Shown here in pieces: positions 33,801-45,720 of a stretch of DNA of 64,000 bases. Location of the stretch: positions 145,396,823 through 145,460,822 of the forward strand of contig NC_064822.1 in NCBI RefSeq assembly GCF_024166365.1. The letters run 5' to 3'. Under the pieces are notes generated by a model. That model was not told the origin of the DNA, did no database searches, and saw only the letters and a program-made list of their open reading frames with translations. Position numbers and translations under genes: made by a program. The first letter of the stretch is position 1; each line of letters starts with the position of its first letter. Source of the DNA: Elephas maximus indicus (taxonomy: Eukaryota; Chordata; Mammalia; Proboscidea; Elephantidae).

Positions 33801-34509
33801 GGTCTTATTTTAATCCTTCCCTGACTCCTGTTATAACTGCTCAATTAGACTGAAATTCAAATGAAATAATGGTACATTGATGATCATCTTAGAACTCTAA
33901 CATGTACCTTAAAGTAGTACCTGGCACATTGCTAAAAATGTGAGAAAAACAGCAAATATTACAGGTCTGCTAGGTGTTATTATCTTTAGTTCGAGGCCTT
34001 AATTTTTTTATTTGCGTTTTTGTTTTTTCTTTAGTTATAACACACACTGCCATTCTATTCTCATTTGTTGTCTATATTTTGCTCTGTCACAAGGCTTAAA
34101 TTCTTTGATTCAAATTCAATATGTGTAGATTCTTCATAGATGACTCTTTACTTGATCTCTGTGTATTTATTAATTAATGTTCAGCCAAGCTTAGAGATTA
34201 TTTCTTGTATCTTTTGTAGCCTGGAAGCACTGAACATGATTTTTAATACTGTGCTTACTCTGCTACGAATCACCATATCTTTAGATCTTCCCTGGAGGAA
34301 CCTATTCTTTTCTTCTGGATCAACCCTTCTGATGCTCTAGACAGCCTACTTAATCTTCTGCCAACTTAGAGTTGGATTCTTATTATCCTTCATGTAACTT
34401 CTCTTTTGCCAATTTCCTGGGAATATCTCAATCAGCCCACTGGTTAACCAAATATTTATCCACTTGGCTGTGTACCTTGCAGAACAATAACGTTACTAGA
34501 ATGATCTGA
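33801..34509. other. No recognised feature
   Basis: AT-rich. A short L2/MIR-like 'cctggcacattgctaaaaat' occurs at 33,921. No gene. Confidence 0.45.
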
Positions 34510-34720
34510 GTGTCTTACATTTGTACAGTGCTTACCACTTCACAAAGTAGTTTATCATTCATTATCTCATACTGTATCCAAATAAACACTATGATCAGAT
34601 AGCTCAATTTCTGGATGAGCAAACTAGGAATCTAAGACGTTAAGCATTTTAGTCAAGATCACCCACTTTCTAGGAGTTTGGGCAGAAGCACCGGAGCCCT
34701 GATCCTACACCGAGAACTTC
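34510..34720 (-). repeat. MIR SINE
   Basis: 'gtgcttaccacttcacaaag', 'ttctggatgagcaaacta' and 'agtcaagatcacccac' match the MIR reverse complement. Confidence 0.6.
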
Positions 34721-34754
34721 TTTCCATTAAAATTATACTTTCTTTGAAATTGTT

Positions 34755-34915
34755 TTGAAAAGAGCATAGGCTTTTCAATTAAACAATTTCAAATTCCAGC
34801 TCTGTGACTTCACTTACCTTATCTGCCTTCCTGTTTCTTCAACCTCAGGTGGGATGGACAATACTGATCTCTCAGCATTGCTGTAAGGCTGGCTCCTATA
34901 AGGTATTCAATTAGT
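34755..34915 (+). repeat. MIR SINE
   Basis: 'gagcataggcttttcaatta', 'aattccagctctgtgacttc' and 'gcattgctgtaaggctgg' follow MIR. Confidence 0.6.
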
Positions 34916-37289
34916 ACATATATTAAAAGGAAGAAAAAGAAACCAGAAGAAGCAGAGAGTTGAGTCCTCAGAGAGAGAAATAAAATAGTTATGAGATATT
35001 ACATTATGTTTTTTTCTTTGTAATTTCCCCCTCTCCCTAGATCTAAGACATAAACAGGGCTTTGGGCTTCTTTGCTGCAAGGGGAGTTTGTAAGGGACAA
35101 CTAAAAAAAAAAAAAAAAAAGTAGTAAAGACGAGCCTTCTTTCTACCTAAACTCCTAAACTAGAATATGTTTGGTATCTCTAAAATTACTGGCACCTTGA
35201 ATTTCTTTTTTTTTTTTTTGAATTAGTAGTGATTCTTAAGTATTCTCAATCTGGTCTTATAGTACCCAAAGGAAGTGGCAAGATCTTTAAAAATGCTTGG
35301 TAAGCCTTGGAAGACTCTTGGATTCCAGCACCAATGGGATTCTTGGGCCCCAAGTGTGGCAGAAGGGCTGCTGGCCCTTGTGGGCTTATACAGGTTTAGG
35401 CATAGATATTATCTGCATTAACCATGATAAACAGTGAGCAATGCCTCTGGATACTCACGAGAGCCCAGGGAAAGGGAACCACTAACCCAATAATGATTGA
35501 GATTTAATCTCCAAGCATCCCAACATGATAGGAGCTCAAATTAGATTTCTTTTAATTGAAAGAAGTAAGACAATGTGATGTGTCTTACACACTTTGCTTA
35601 AAGGACTAAGATTAATATCCACTACAAGAAGGAGGGTACAAGAGCATTAGAGAAAGAAAGGTAGGAGAAAGAAAAGAAAATTATGTCAAAAGTGATAAAC
35701 CATAAGAAAAGGAAAGACATCTGCAGGAGATGATAGAATGCCAAACTACGACTAAAGAGTGAGAGGACTAAGTGATTAAATGCCAAAGAGGCAAAAGTCG
35801 TGTTTCCATTAATGTTGTTCACCTTTCTAAGGACCATCAGTATGACCGTCTGTGAAATCATTACCTATTCGACACTCATTTGATCAAGTGCCTTTGACCT
35901 TAAAAGCTTGGGTTAAACTGTACCTTCAAAGGCAAAATACAATAGAGGTAATTATAATCACCTCATTCCTGTGCTCTTGATGATCAGAGCTATGTCTTAC
36001 TCATCTTTATACCCCCAGCATCTTGTAAACAGAAAGTACTCAATCAAACTTCCTCGATCACTTCACTGATTGAATAATCAAATGAATTCTGCTTTATCCA
36101 AAACCTTTGGGACAACTACAATATTTCACTCTACGTTAAATAGTGGTCCAATTATTTCAACCAGGATTTGTCCAACAGAACTAAATCGGCCCAACCTTCC
36201 AGTATTATTTTGTCCCTAGGATAATCACACCTTCCTGAAGCTGCTCCTTATTCATTCTAAGTGATCATTATTTACTAATCAAAACTCAAAAAACACAGAT
36301 TAACTTTTATGTGCTTTAAAACAGTCAGCAGGACACAGAGCACATAATCACTCTCCATCTGTTTTTTGATGATCACGTACGAAATAACAAGCGTCCTCCT
36401 TCAGAGAAATAGTTGTGTTATGTGTATCTGGTGGCAAAGAAAAGGAATTTGTTGCCTTCTAGTTTATGATTCATTTTAGTAACAGAAAAAAAAAAAAATA
36501 GGAAGACTATGTGTATAAATAAGCATAACTATAGCATATTTCTTTTCACTGTTGGCCCTCATAACTTTCTAATAGAGTTAACAATTTAACATATGCTGTT
36601 AAGTTGGACTTTATCATAGATGTCAAGTTTAAAAAACAAACAGACAGTCAGTGTTCAAATTGATACTTTAACTTAAACTGCCTCTGGTAGAAATAACTGT
36701 AGGGAAAGGGTACAATAACTCAGCCCAGCAAACTTACTACGCATCCTCTGCATGCCACTGCTACTTTGGGAATTTGTATTTAACCTTAACAAGAAGGGCA
36801 AATTTGTGTTGTTTCTCCCTCTGCCCCTGGCCCATATATTTGAATATTTTCATGCTGCTTGAACTCTAAAAAATCTTGATGATCAATATGGAAGTGAAGG
36901 GAAAGGCCAAGCAATATGCATAGGGTAACTGGGGACAGAACACGCATCTTATTTCTTCTTTGCCAGAAATGGAAAAAAAAATAGACGTAAATCACCTTAT
37001 TATTTAAAAAGAGAGAGAGAGAGATTGTTTTAAGATCGAAAGTACTACTCAGGAGCAATATTTTTGGTGGTCTTAAAGACAGGGATCATATATTAGGTAA
37101 AACAGTACCATGTTAACAAAAAGTGTTCAATGTGTGGCTTTTGTGGTGGTGCTTTTTATATATACAACCTAACTCACAAAAGCAATTTGTTTTTACTGTA
37201 ATCTCCAAGAGAAGTTCTCTACTCTAATTAGAATGTCTGGAAAATCCTAAAATCTAAAAATAAGTAAAACAATTCAACAAAGTTCTCAT
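34916..37289. other. Mostly unassigned; one L2 3' end
   Basis: 35,970-36,055 ('agagctatgtcttactcatc', 'accccca', 'aaagtactcaatc') is an L2 3' end, plus strand. The rest has A18 at 35,103 and (ga)n at 37,010 but no gene or other nameable repeat. Confidence 0.5.
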
Positions 37290-38915
37290 CTCTAAAATCT
37301 ACAGGAAAATCTAACACCTCTACAACAAAAAGACAATCCAATTAAGAAATGGGCAAAGGAAATGAACAGACACTTCACCAAAGAAGACATTTTAGTGGTT
37401 AACAGACATATAAGTAAATACTTATGATCACTAGCTATTAGAGAAATAGAAATCAAACACCACACTGAGATACCATTTTGCCCCAGCATTACTAGGACGA
37501 ATCAAAAAACCAGAAAATAACAAATGTTGGAAAGGCTTTGGGGAGATTGGAACTCTTATGCACTACTGGTGGGAATACAAAATGGTACGACCATTTTGGA
37601 AAATGATATAGTACTTCCTTAAAAAGTTTTTTTTTTTTTTTTTAAAGTTAGAAATAGAAATACCTTATGATCCAGGAATCCCACTCCCAGGAATATATCC
37701 TAGAGAAATAAGAGCCGTCACACAACCAAACATATGCACACCCATGTTCATTGCAGCATTGCTCACAATAGCAAAATGATGGAAACAACCTAGATGCCCA
37801 TCAACAGAGGAATGGATAAACTATGGTACACAGAAAACAACAGACTAGTAGGCAACAAGGAAGAAAAATGATGAATCTTCAAAGCATCTTACAACATGGA
37901 TGAATCTGGAAGGCATTATGCTGAGTGAAATAAGTCAATCACGAAAGGACAAATATTGTATGAGACCACTACTGTAAAAACTCATGAAAAGGTTTACACA
38001 CAAAAAGAAACAATCTTTGATGATTATGAAAGAGGGGATGGAAAACCACTAAATAGACAATAGATAAGTGGTTGCTTTGGTGAAGGGTAACACAGTACTC
38101 AATACTGGGGAAGCCAGCAAAACTTGCACAAGGCAAGGTCGTGTAAGCTCCATAGACGCATTCAAACTCCCTGAGGGACTGAATTACTGGGCTGAGGGCC
38201 ATGGGGACCATGGTCTCGGGGAACATCTAGCACAATTGGCATAACATAGTTTATAAAGAAAATGTTCTACATTCTACTTTGGTGAGTAGCCTCTGGGGTC
38301 TTAAAAGCTTGTTAGCAGCCATCTAAGATACTCCACTGGTGTCACCCCATTGAGAGCAAGGGAGAATGAACAAAACTAAACATACAAGGTAAAGATTAAC
38401 CCAAAGGACTAATGGACCACAACTATCACAGCCTCCACAAGACTGAGTCCAGTACAACTAGGTGGTGCCCGGCTACCACCACTGACTGCTCCAACAGGGA
38501 TCAGAGCATAGGTCCTAGACAGAGCTGGAGAAAAATGTAGAACAAAATTCTAACTTACAAAAAGACCAGACGTACTGGCCAGACAGAAGCTGAAAAAACC
38601 CCAAGAGTATGGCCTCCGGATGCCTTTTTAGCTCAGTAATGAAGTAACTCCTGAGGTTCACCCTTCAGCCAAAGATTAGACAGGCCCATAAAGCAAAGCA
38701 AGACTAAAGGGGCACACCAGCCCAGGGACAAGGATGAGAAGGCAGGAAGGCACAGGAAGGCTGGTAATAGGAAACCCAAGGTCGAGAAGGGAGAGTATTG
38801 ACATGTCATGGGGTTGGTAACCAACATTACAAAACAATATGTGTGCTGTTTAACGAGAAGCTACTTTGTTCTGTGAACCTTCATCTAAAGTACAATGATA
38901 ATAATAAAAAAAACA
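37290..38915 (+). mobile_element. Older 5'-truncated L1, ORF2 C-terminus plus 3' UTR
   Basis: From about 37,290 the plus strand reads the ORF2 C-terminal region (…IKKWAKEMNRHFTKED…, with stops and indels), including the block for the 'small number of residues before Cys-His knuckle'. It then runs through a roughly 0.9-kb 3' UTR and ends in aataataataaaaaaa at about 38,910. It is clearly more diverged than the 19.6-26.9 kb copy. A T17 run at 37,628 interrupts it. Confidence 0.88.
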
Positions 38916-39116
38916 GTTGTATTTTCAACAAGTAATTAAAAACCTAAAAAATAAATAAATAAAAATAAAAGTAAAACCATGTTGTTAGTTTGCAGATCAA
39001 TATACAAATGGTGGTAGGGTAAAGGAATAAACATAAATGAACAGTTGAGAATATTGCCAAAGACTGTGTGTGATTTTAATATTTATTTGTTTATTTTGGA
39101 GGCATTGGGTTTTTAA

Positions 39117-39320
39117 TAAGGCACTGGTGGCTTAGTGGTTAAGTGCTCAGCTGCTAACCAAAAGGTTAATGGTTCTAACCCATCAGCTGCTCTGTGGGAG
39201 GAAGATACAGCAGGCCGTCTGCTTCTGCCTTGGAAACCCTATGGGGCGGTTCTACTCTGTCCTATAGGGTCACTATGAGGGGGAATTCAACTCTAAGGCA
39301 ATAGGTTTTTTGGGTGGGGC
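39117..39320 (+). repeat. AfroSINE (long variant)
   Basis: 'gcactggtggcttagtggtt' head with tRNA-like A box, 'ccttggaaaccctatggggc' body and tail 'ataggttttttgggtgg'. Confidence 0.9.
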
Positions 39321-41177
39321 TTTTGATTGCTATCTCCAACATAGGCAATGCATAGGGAATCACTTTGTTCTCCTGATTGCAGCTTCTTACGCATAAAATG
39401 CAACAGCTGTTTTAACCCACACATCAACACAACCATTCCTGACAGGAAGTGCATTAGACCAGTGAGTGTAACTGAAGCTGCAGAATTTAGGGAGGCAGCA
39501 TACCATCCACCAACTTGGAATGTGGCCAGAGAATGGTTGCTAATACTTCTTTTCACAGGAAGGGCCATTGTCACTATGCGAAGTCATCTCAGCTGAGATC
39601 CTTCTCTCCTAGGCAGTCCTCTGTCTCTGCTCATGATGACTTGCCATGAAGTATTATTTCAAAAGTGCCCTGCATGGCAATAGAAAGCCATCTCCCTAAA
39701 TGTGTTCTTCCTATAAAGCCATTTTCATGGTTTATGAAAACAGATGTGTACAGACTACACAGAGAAAGATATATAATGGGGCAGATAGGCTAGTTGGATT
39801 ATAGTATAGTGAACGGATTAAATAAGGTTTTTATTTTACAAATTAAAATTTTAAAACAGATCATTTGAAAATTGGACGGCTTACAATCCCACCCAGCGAT
39901 GTGCATTTACAGAGCAGGTGCTGTGCAAAGAACTGGAGCACGAAAGGAATGAAGCTGTCTTTCAACATTTTTATCTCAAGGGAAAATCTTACAGAATCAA
40001 CGGCATGGACGGATACTGAGCCAACAGATGACAAGAGGACTTGCTCCATTCTCTGGAAAATATGATGATAAGAAACAGATTTCAGCTGTTCCTTAAGTTT
40101 TTCCTCTACTGGACAACAAGGCTGCCAAGAAATGAGGATACACAGATTATGGCACACACATCCTCCTCCACCTGCCCTACATCCTGACAAGTCACAGCCT
40201 CGACTCAAGTTCAGGCAGCCTTTCCAGGAAGAGAAATCATCTATATCAGGTATCATATTCTATAAGAGAGTCAAGCAAAACAAATGAATATTTCTTTAGA
40301 AAGCAGTTCAAAATACCTGTAAGATCAGTAATCAGAGGCTCATATAAACACAAGTGAATCTCTCACTTTCAAACAAAACTACCTCCACCACCAGAAACAG
40401 CAGACAGATATACAAAATAACTATGAGAGAAATTAGGGGCAAAGTTCTGCCACCCTATTTTAAGTACACGTTATTTTTCAGTTCTTTTGATACAAGACAA
40501 AGCTTAGGCCTGACCCTAACATTTATGAAGCCTCGGGCAAGAGTATAGTTGAAGGCTCGTATTACATATATCTTTAAATAAAGAAAACAAATCTATCCTT
40601 CTACCATGACAAATATACTTTCATAAAAACAAAATTAGGAATATGTATAAATTTGGCTGAAATTGAAATTTGGCAAAATACCAAAGCAGAATTATTTAAT
40701 TCTTATTGCCCATGTTGGGTGTCCAGTTAATGGGCTAGCAATGGCTTGATAAGTAGTAAAATAAATAATCATAGAATACAAATTATTATATATCTTATAA
40801 AAATTTTCTTGCACTCATTTTGGCAAATTCACAACTTTTGTTGTTGAAATTAAGATTTGTAGGCTTGTAATGAGAGTAATGATCTAAAGAATTAAATTGT
40901 AGTTGTACTCAAAGTGTACAAAATTTGAATATATTTTTATCAAAAATATAAATGTACGTAAATAATATAAATATTTATTTTGTTTTCAGATTAAATTATA
41001 TTTCTTCTAAAATTATTTAAAATTTTGTATAAAATTAAAAGGCAAAATGAAAATTACAATGAATAAATATCAATGCTTTAATTCAAAACAATTTATCATC
41101 TTAAATAAGTTTATAAAAATAAATCAATTCATAATTGAACCATTCAAGAATCATGCAGTTACCAATGCAAAGGATCT
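39321..41177. other. Unassigned
   Basis: 39.3-40.3 kb is of balanced composition with an open 131-codon minus frame (39,861-40,256) that resembles no protein I know. 40.5-41.15 kb is very AT-rich. No gene call is made. Confidence 0.45.
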
Positions 41178-41754
41178 TGTCTTAGTTAGCTAGTGCTGCT
41201 GTAACAGAAATACCACAAGAAGATGGCTTCCACAAACAGAAGTTTATTCTCTCACTCTATCTAGCAGGCTACAAGTCCTAACTCAGGGCGTCAGCTCCAG
41301 GGGAAGACTTTCTCTTTCTGTCGGCTTTGGAGGAAGGTCCTTGTCATTAATCTTCCCTGGTTAAGGAGTTTCTCAGTGCAGGAACCCGGCATCTAAAGGA
41401 CATGCTACGCTCCCGATGCTTCTTTCTTGGTGGTGTGAGGTCCCTATTCTCTGCTCGGTTCCCTTTCCTTTTATCTCCTGTAAGATAAAAGGTGGTACAG
41501 GCCACACCCCCAGAAAACTCCCTCTATATTGTGGATGTGACCTGAGCAAGGGTTTTATATCCCACGCTAATCTTCTTCAACATAATCCAATTTTGCCTCA
41601 TTAACCCCTGGCAGAGATTAGGATTTACAATGTATAGGAAAATTATATCAACCACAAAATGGAGGACAATCACACAATACTGGGAATCATGGCCTAACCG
41701 AGTTGTGTCAAAATACGTGTCATATTTTGGGGGGCCACAATTCAATCCATGACA
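41178..41754 (-). mobile_element. MaLR/ERVL-type solo LTR with 5-bp duplication
   Basis: A complete LTR: on the minus strand it starts tgtcatggattgaattgtgg and ends gctagctaactaagaca. It is flanked by gatct at 41,173-41,177 and 41,755-41,759. TG…CA ends and a 5-bp duplication are as expected for ERVL/MaLR. The internal provirus was lost by LTR recombination. Confidence 0.88.
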
Positions 41755-41759
41755 GATCT

Positions 41760-43008
41760 GTATTATATATTTTATTACTGGATCTATAAAGACAAATTTT
41801 AGAGAAGTGAATTGCTTAACATTCACAATATTATTCAACGGTTCTGTGCAACAATTGAAACTACCATATTAAATTTGTGAATACCTATAGATTCACAAAT
41901 TATGACCTATAAAGAAGCAAGACACACTAGAACCCAAGAAGAACAACATGATTGAGAACGGTAAAAAAGCAAGCAGTGGGGAAGGAAAAAACTTACCCAA
42001 TTGTTGGGTGGCTTCATGGGGGGCCTCCTGCAGTCTAACCTACAGAGTCCAAAGATGTGTGATGAACTTGGGTTTGGTTCCTGCAGGTGTGGCTATCCAA
42101 GTCTGCGTGGTGGGAATGCAGCCAAGGGAGTCCATAAGAATCAGGCTAGAGTAGAAGTTAAAGAATGGGTGGAATTTTGGGTCCAAGTGATATACGGCAG
42201 AACTTCCTAGAGTAGCAAGTGGGTTCGGGTAACAGTTAAACCTCCATAGGCAAACTTGTCAAAACTAGGCACTTTGTCAGGCCACAGACAAGTGGGCTTG
42301 GGTGCAGAAAAAAAATCTCTATATCCAGAAGGGTTTTGAAATGATGAGAAAAAACCTAAAGCAGGTATCTGGATACACACATAGAATCAGCCAACGCAAC
42401 AAGGATAAGGAGAAAACAATGATTGAGTAGGCAAATGGTGGAATGCAACAGGAAGCAGGTGGGCCCTATGTTCCCTGCACTTGGTGATGATTCAGATGTG
42501 TTTTCTGCCATGGTAAAAATTGTGTCTGGCTTTGGCTGAGGTTGGGTCTTTCTGAAAAAAGCATTAGTGAGTATAGCTGAGTGGAGTTCAGGAGGACATG
42601 GGCTGAATAATGTTAAAATAATGCCATGGTATGGCATTTATCTTTTAAGTGCATATACGAGATTGTTGGAGAAATTATTTATTATGATTTGAATTCATAG
42701 GTCCAATTTATTGGTGAAGTTTAACTTGTACTATGATGACCTTCTGTCTGATACATACTAGTAAATTTTGCATTAAAATATTATAATTTTTCATTAATTG
42801 ATTTTAGGTGGAAGGATATTTAAATCAATTTTGGAAGATCTTTGTTATATATCATAAGATTCCTAAAACTGCCATCTCCCGAGTTAAATTAGGGCCCTGT
42901 GACTCTGCGATCACTTTAATAAGGACAGTTTTTTGACAATGCTGAAAGGCTTAAACTGTGTACTACATTTTAATATCAAGTGTAAAAACATATCTCTGTT
43001 ATAAGATT
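41760..43008. other. Unassigned
   Basis: No gene. 41.95-42.35 kb has richer GC and may be part of an old LTR. Confidence 0.4.
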
Positions 43009-43207
43009 GAGTCCCCGGGTGGCAAAAATGGTTAAGGGCTTGGCTGCTAACTGACAGGTTGGTGGTTTGAATCCATCCAGAGGCACTGAGAAAGAAAAGG
43101 CTGGCGATCTGCTTCTCAAAGATCACAGTCATTGAAAACCCTGTAAAACGAAGATCTACTCTAAACAGATGCGGTCGCCATGAGATAAATCAACTCATCT
43201 GCAACTT
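43009..43207 (+). repeat. AfroSINE (long variant)
   Basis: 'gtccccgggtggcaaaaatg' head, 'ggctggcgatctgcttctca' body and a diverged tail 'tcgccatgagataaatcaac'. Confidence 0.82.
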
Positions 43208-43386
43208 GTATTATGAGATTAAATTGATCCATGGATCAGCTCTATGAAAAGGAAGAAGAGACATATTCTTTCAAGTTTAGACAAAATAATTCTAGATTAA
43301 TTTTACATTTCAAGAGGGCTCTCAATGCTGTCAGTAATGCTGACATTATATGGAATTTTGAAAAAACACGTTAAAGATTTAGCACT

Positions 43387-43656
43387 TGGGCAGGCGTGGC
43401 CGAGGGAAGGTCTGGCGGCAGGCACAGCCTAGAAGAAGCTGACAGCCATCTTGGTTGGAAGCTGTCCTGATAGACGAACTGTATCCTGTCTCCTGAGTGG
43501 TATCTTGTTACTTCCAGGTTGATCCTGATCTGAAAGTGTAGCCTGTTATTTCCCTAATAAACCACATAATCATGAGTATAGTCTGTGAGTTCTGTGTGGC
43601 CATTGCAATGAATTATCAAACCCAGCACAGAAGTAGAGAGTGCTGTGGGGGTGACA
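43387..43656 (+). mobile_element. Retroviral-type LTR (endogenous), followed by primer-binding site
   Basis: About 270 bases with a poly-A signal (cctaataaacc, 43,552) and a terminal CA at 43,655-43,656, followed by two bases and a primer-binding site. The 5' edge is uncertain. Old degraded copy; no coding genes are seen downstream. Confidence 0.6.
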
Positions 43657-43658
43657 GC

Positions 43659-43673
43659 TGGTGTCAGAAATGG
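43659..43673 (+). other. tRNA-Leu-type primer-binding site
   Basis: tggtgtcagaaatgg matches the complement of the tRNA-Leu 3' end (tggtgtcagaagtgg) at 14 of 15, and lies two bases after the LTR CA. Confidence 0.65.
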
Positions 43674-44111
43674 TAAAAAAGTTGTAGAGTGGAGGTATGG
43701 CTGACTCCCATTTCATAGGAATCAGCTTTGGACAGATTCTGATTCTCATCTCTCCTCCTGAATGCAGACTAGGTCTGATGCTACCAGATTACGATACTTA
43801 TTCATATACATGTGTAACTTTATTAAAACTATTGACTTTGTATCATTTATCAGTAGATTAATAGAGAAAACTGCCATTGAACTTTGTAACCATTTCATAA
43901 AAATAATACATGGATTAAACACTTAGCAACATGGATAAAAGTTACTTTGAAGGAGGCTCAAATTTGTAGTGAGATTTTTAACATAGTCGTATTAAGTCAC
44001 TTCCATAAATGCTTTAATGGTTTTCCAGATTATAATTTAAGACTTTCATTACTGACTAGGAGTTTGGGTAATGTTAATTACCCCAACTGTTAGTAAAAGT
44101 GTCTATGCATG

Positions 44112-44682
44112 ATGTTGTTGTCAGGTGCTGTCATGTCTTTTCCGACTCAGAGCAACCGTAAGTATGACAGAAAGAAACGTTGCCCGGTCCTGTGCCATCC
44201 TCACAATGGTTGCTATATTGGAGCCTACTGTTGCAGCCACTGTGTCTATACATCTCTTTAAGGGTATTCCTCTTTTTCAGTGACCCTCTACCAAGATGAT
44301 GTCCTCCTCCAGGTACTGGTCCCTCCTGATAACATGCCCCAAGTGCATGAGACGAAGTCTCGCCATCCTCGCTTCTAATCTGGCTGTGTTTCTTCCAAGA
44401 CTGTTCTGTTCATTCTTCTGGCAGCCCCTAGTATATTTAGTATTCTACCCCAACACCATAATTCAAAGGCATCAATTCTTCTACAGTCTTCCATATTCAT
44501 TATCCAGCTTTTGAATGCATATGAGGCAACTGAAAAATACCATGGCTCGGGTCAGGTACGCTTTAGTCCTGAAAGCGACATCTTTGCTTTTTAACACTTG
44601 AAAGAGGTCTTTTGCAGATTTGCCCAACGTAATACATCATTTGATCTCTTTACTGCTACTTCCATGGGGGTTGATTGTGTAT
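44112..44682 (-). mobile_element. RTE LINE 3' fragment
   Basis: A 5'-truncated copy from the 3' tail (rc of …cagcacctgacaacaacatc, 44,112) to the RT thumb region at about 44,682. It is the same older 3' UTR variant as the 13.2-kb copy. Confidence 0.85.
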
Positions 44683-44949
44683 GATATATATATAGTGGGA
44701 GAGAGTTTCCATTATAGATTAGAGTGTAGTATTTGTAGGATTCCGATTACCAGATTTGGGAAATCAGGCAGAAGTGCAGACCATGGAGGATGGCCACAGT
44801 ACTTTATCCAAAATGATCTGAGGGAAGGTAGAGCAGGAAGAATCTGAATGTAATCAAAGACTTTCATTGCAACCAGGAATTCTATCACCTGAAGTAGATC
44901 CTAATGGGCACGTGTGTGGCCTTTTGAGTAAGAGTATGAGTGACAAGAC

Positions 44950-45130
44950 CGAGCAGTGGTTAAAGCATAAACTTTTGTAGTTAAAAGAAGTTCAAATGTT
45001 AGCTCCACCACTTAGAAGCCTTAAGACTAAGGACAATTTACTAAACCTCTCTGAGCCTGTTTTCTCATGTGTAACATCGTAATGGTACCTGCCTCTCAGA
45101 GTTGTTGTGAGGATCAAATGAGATAATGAA
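44950..45130 (+). repeat. MIR SINE
   Basis: 'gagcagtggttaaagcataa', 'tttactaaacctctctgagc' and 'gttgttgtgaggatcaaatg' are a clear MIR series. Confidence 0.85.
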
Positions 45131-45175
45131 CTTAGGGTGATCAGTAAAATGCCTCATATTAAAAGCTGCTCAGCA

Positions 45176-45356
45176 ACATGGTACAAAACATTAACACACT
45201 TGGTTGCTAACAAAAAGGTTGGCGGTGTGAGTCCATCCAGAGGTGCCTCAGAAGAAAGGCCTGGTAATTTACTTCTGAAGGCAACCATTGAGATACGGAG
45301 CACAAGCTTGACACACGTAGGGTTGCCGTGAGTTGCCAACTTGATGGCAATTGGTT
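45176..45356 (+). repeat. AfroSINE
   Basis: 'acacttggttgctaacaaaa', 'aaaggcctggtaatttactt' and tail 'ccgtgagttgccaacttgat'. Confidence 0.85.
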
Positions 45357-45529
45357 TATTATCATAAATAAAGACAGGTCAGCACATGGATGCAGAGCAG
45401 GTTATGGTGAGTGGTTCAGGACTAAAATTTTGACCAGCAGTAGAATATTGGCAACTGGCTTTTACATAAAACCACCTGTAAGGCATGGGGTTGGAGGTGG
45501 TGGTCTAGGAGACCCTGACAGCTTTAGCT

Positions 45530-45720
45530 GTACTGTCCAATATAGTAGCCATAGCCACGTGTTTATTTACATTTAAATGAGATTAAAAATCCAGTTATGA
45601 AGTTGCACTGGCCACATTTCAAGTGCTTAATAGCCACATGTGCCTAATGGCTCGGCACTGATCAGCACAGATACAAAACCACCGCTGCAGAAAGTTTTAC
45701 TGGGCAGTGTCGGCTTACAG
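45530..45720. repeat. hAT-type (MER-class) DNA transposon remnant
   Basis: 'tgtactgtccaatatagtag' and 'ttttactgggcagtgtcgg' look like its ends, with 'aagtgcttaatagccacatg' between. I know the pattern as a common mammalian hAT element but not its exact name. Confidence 0.55.

Noticed and set aside
39861..40256. 131-codon minus-strand frame
   Set aside because: Not similar to any protein I know, no CpG island or splice context; compatible with chance.
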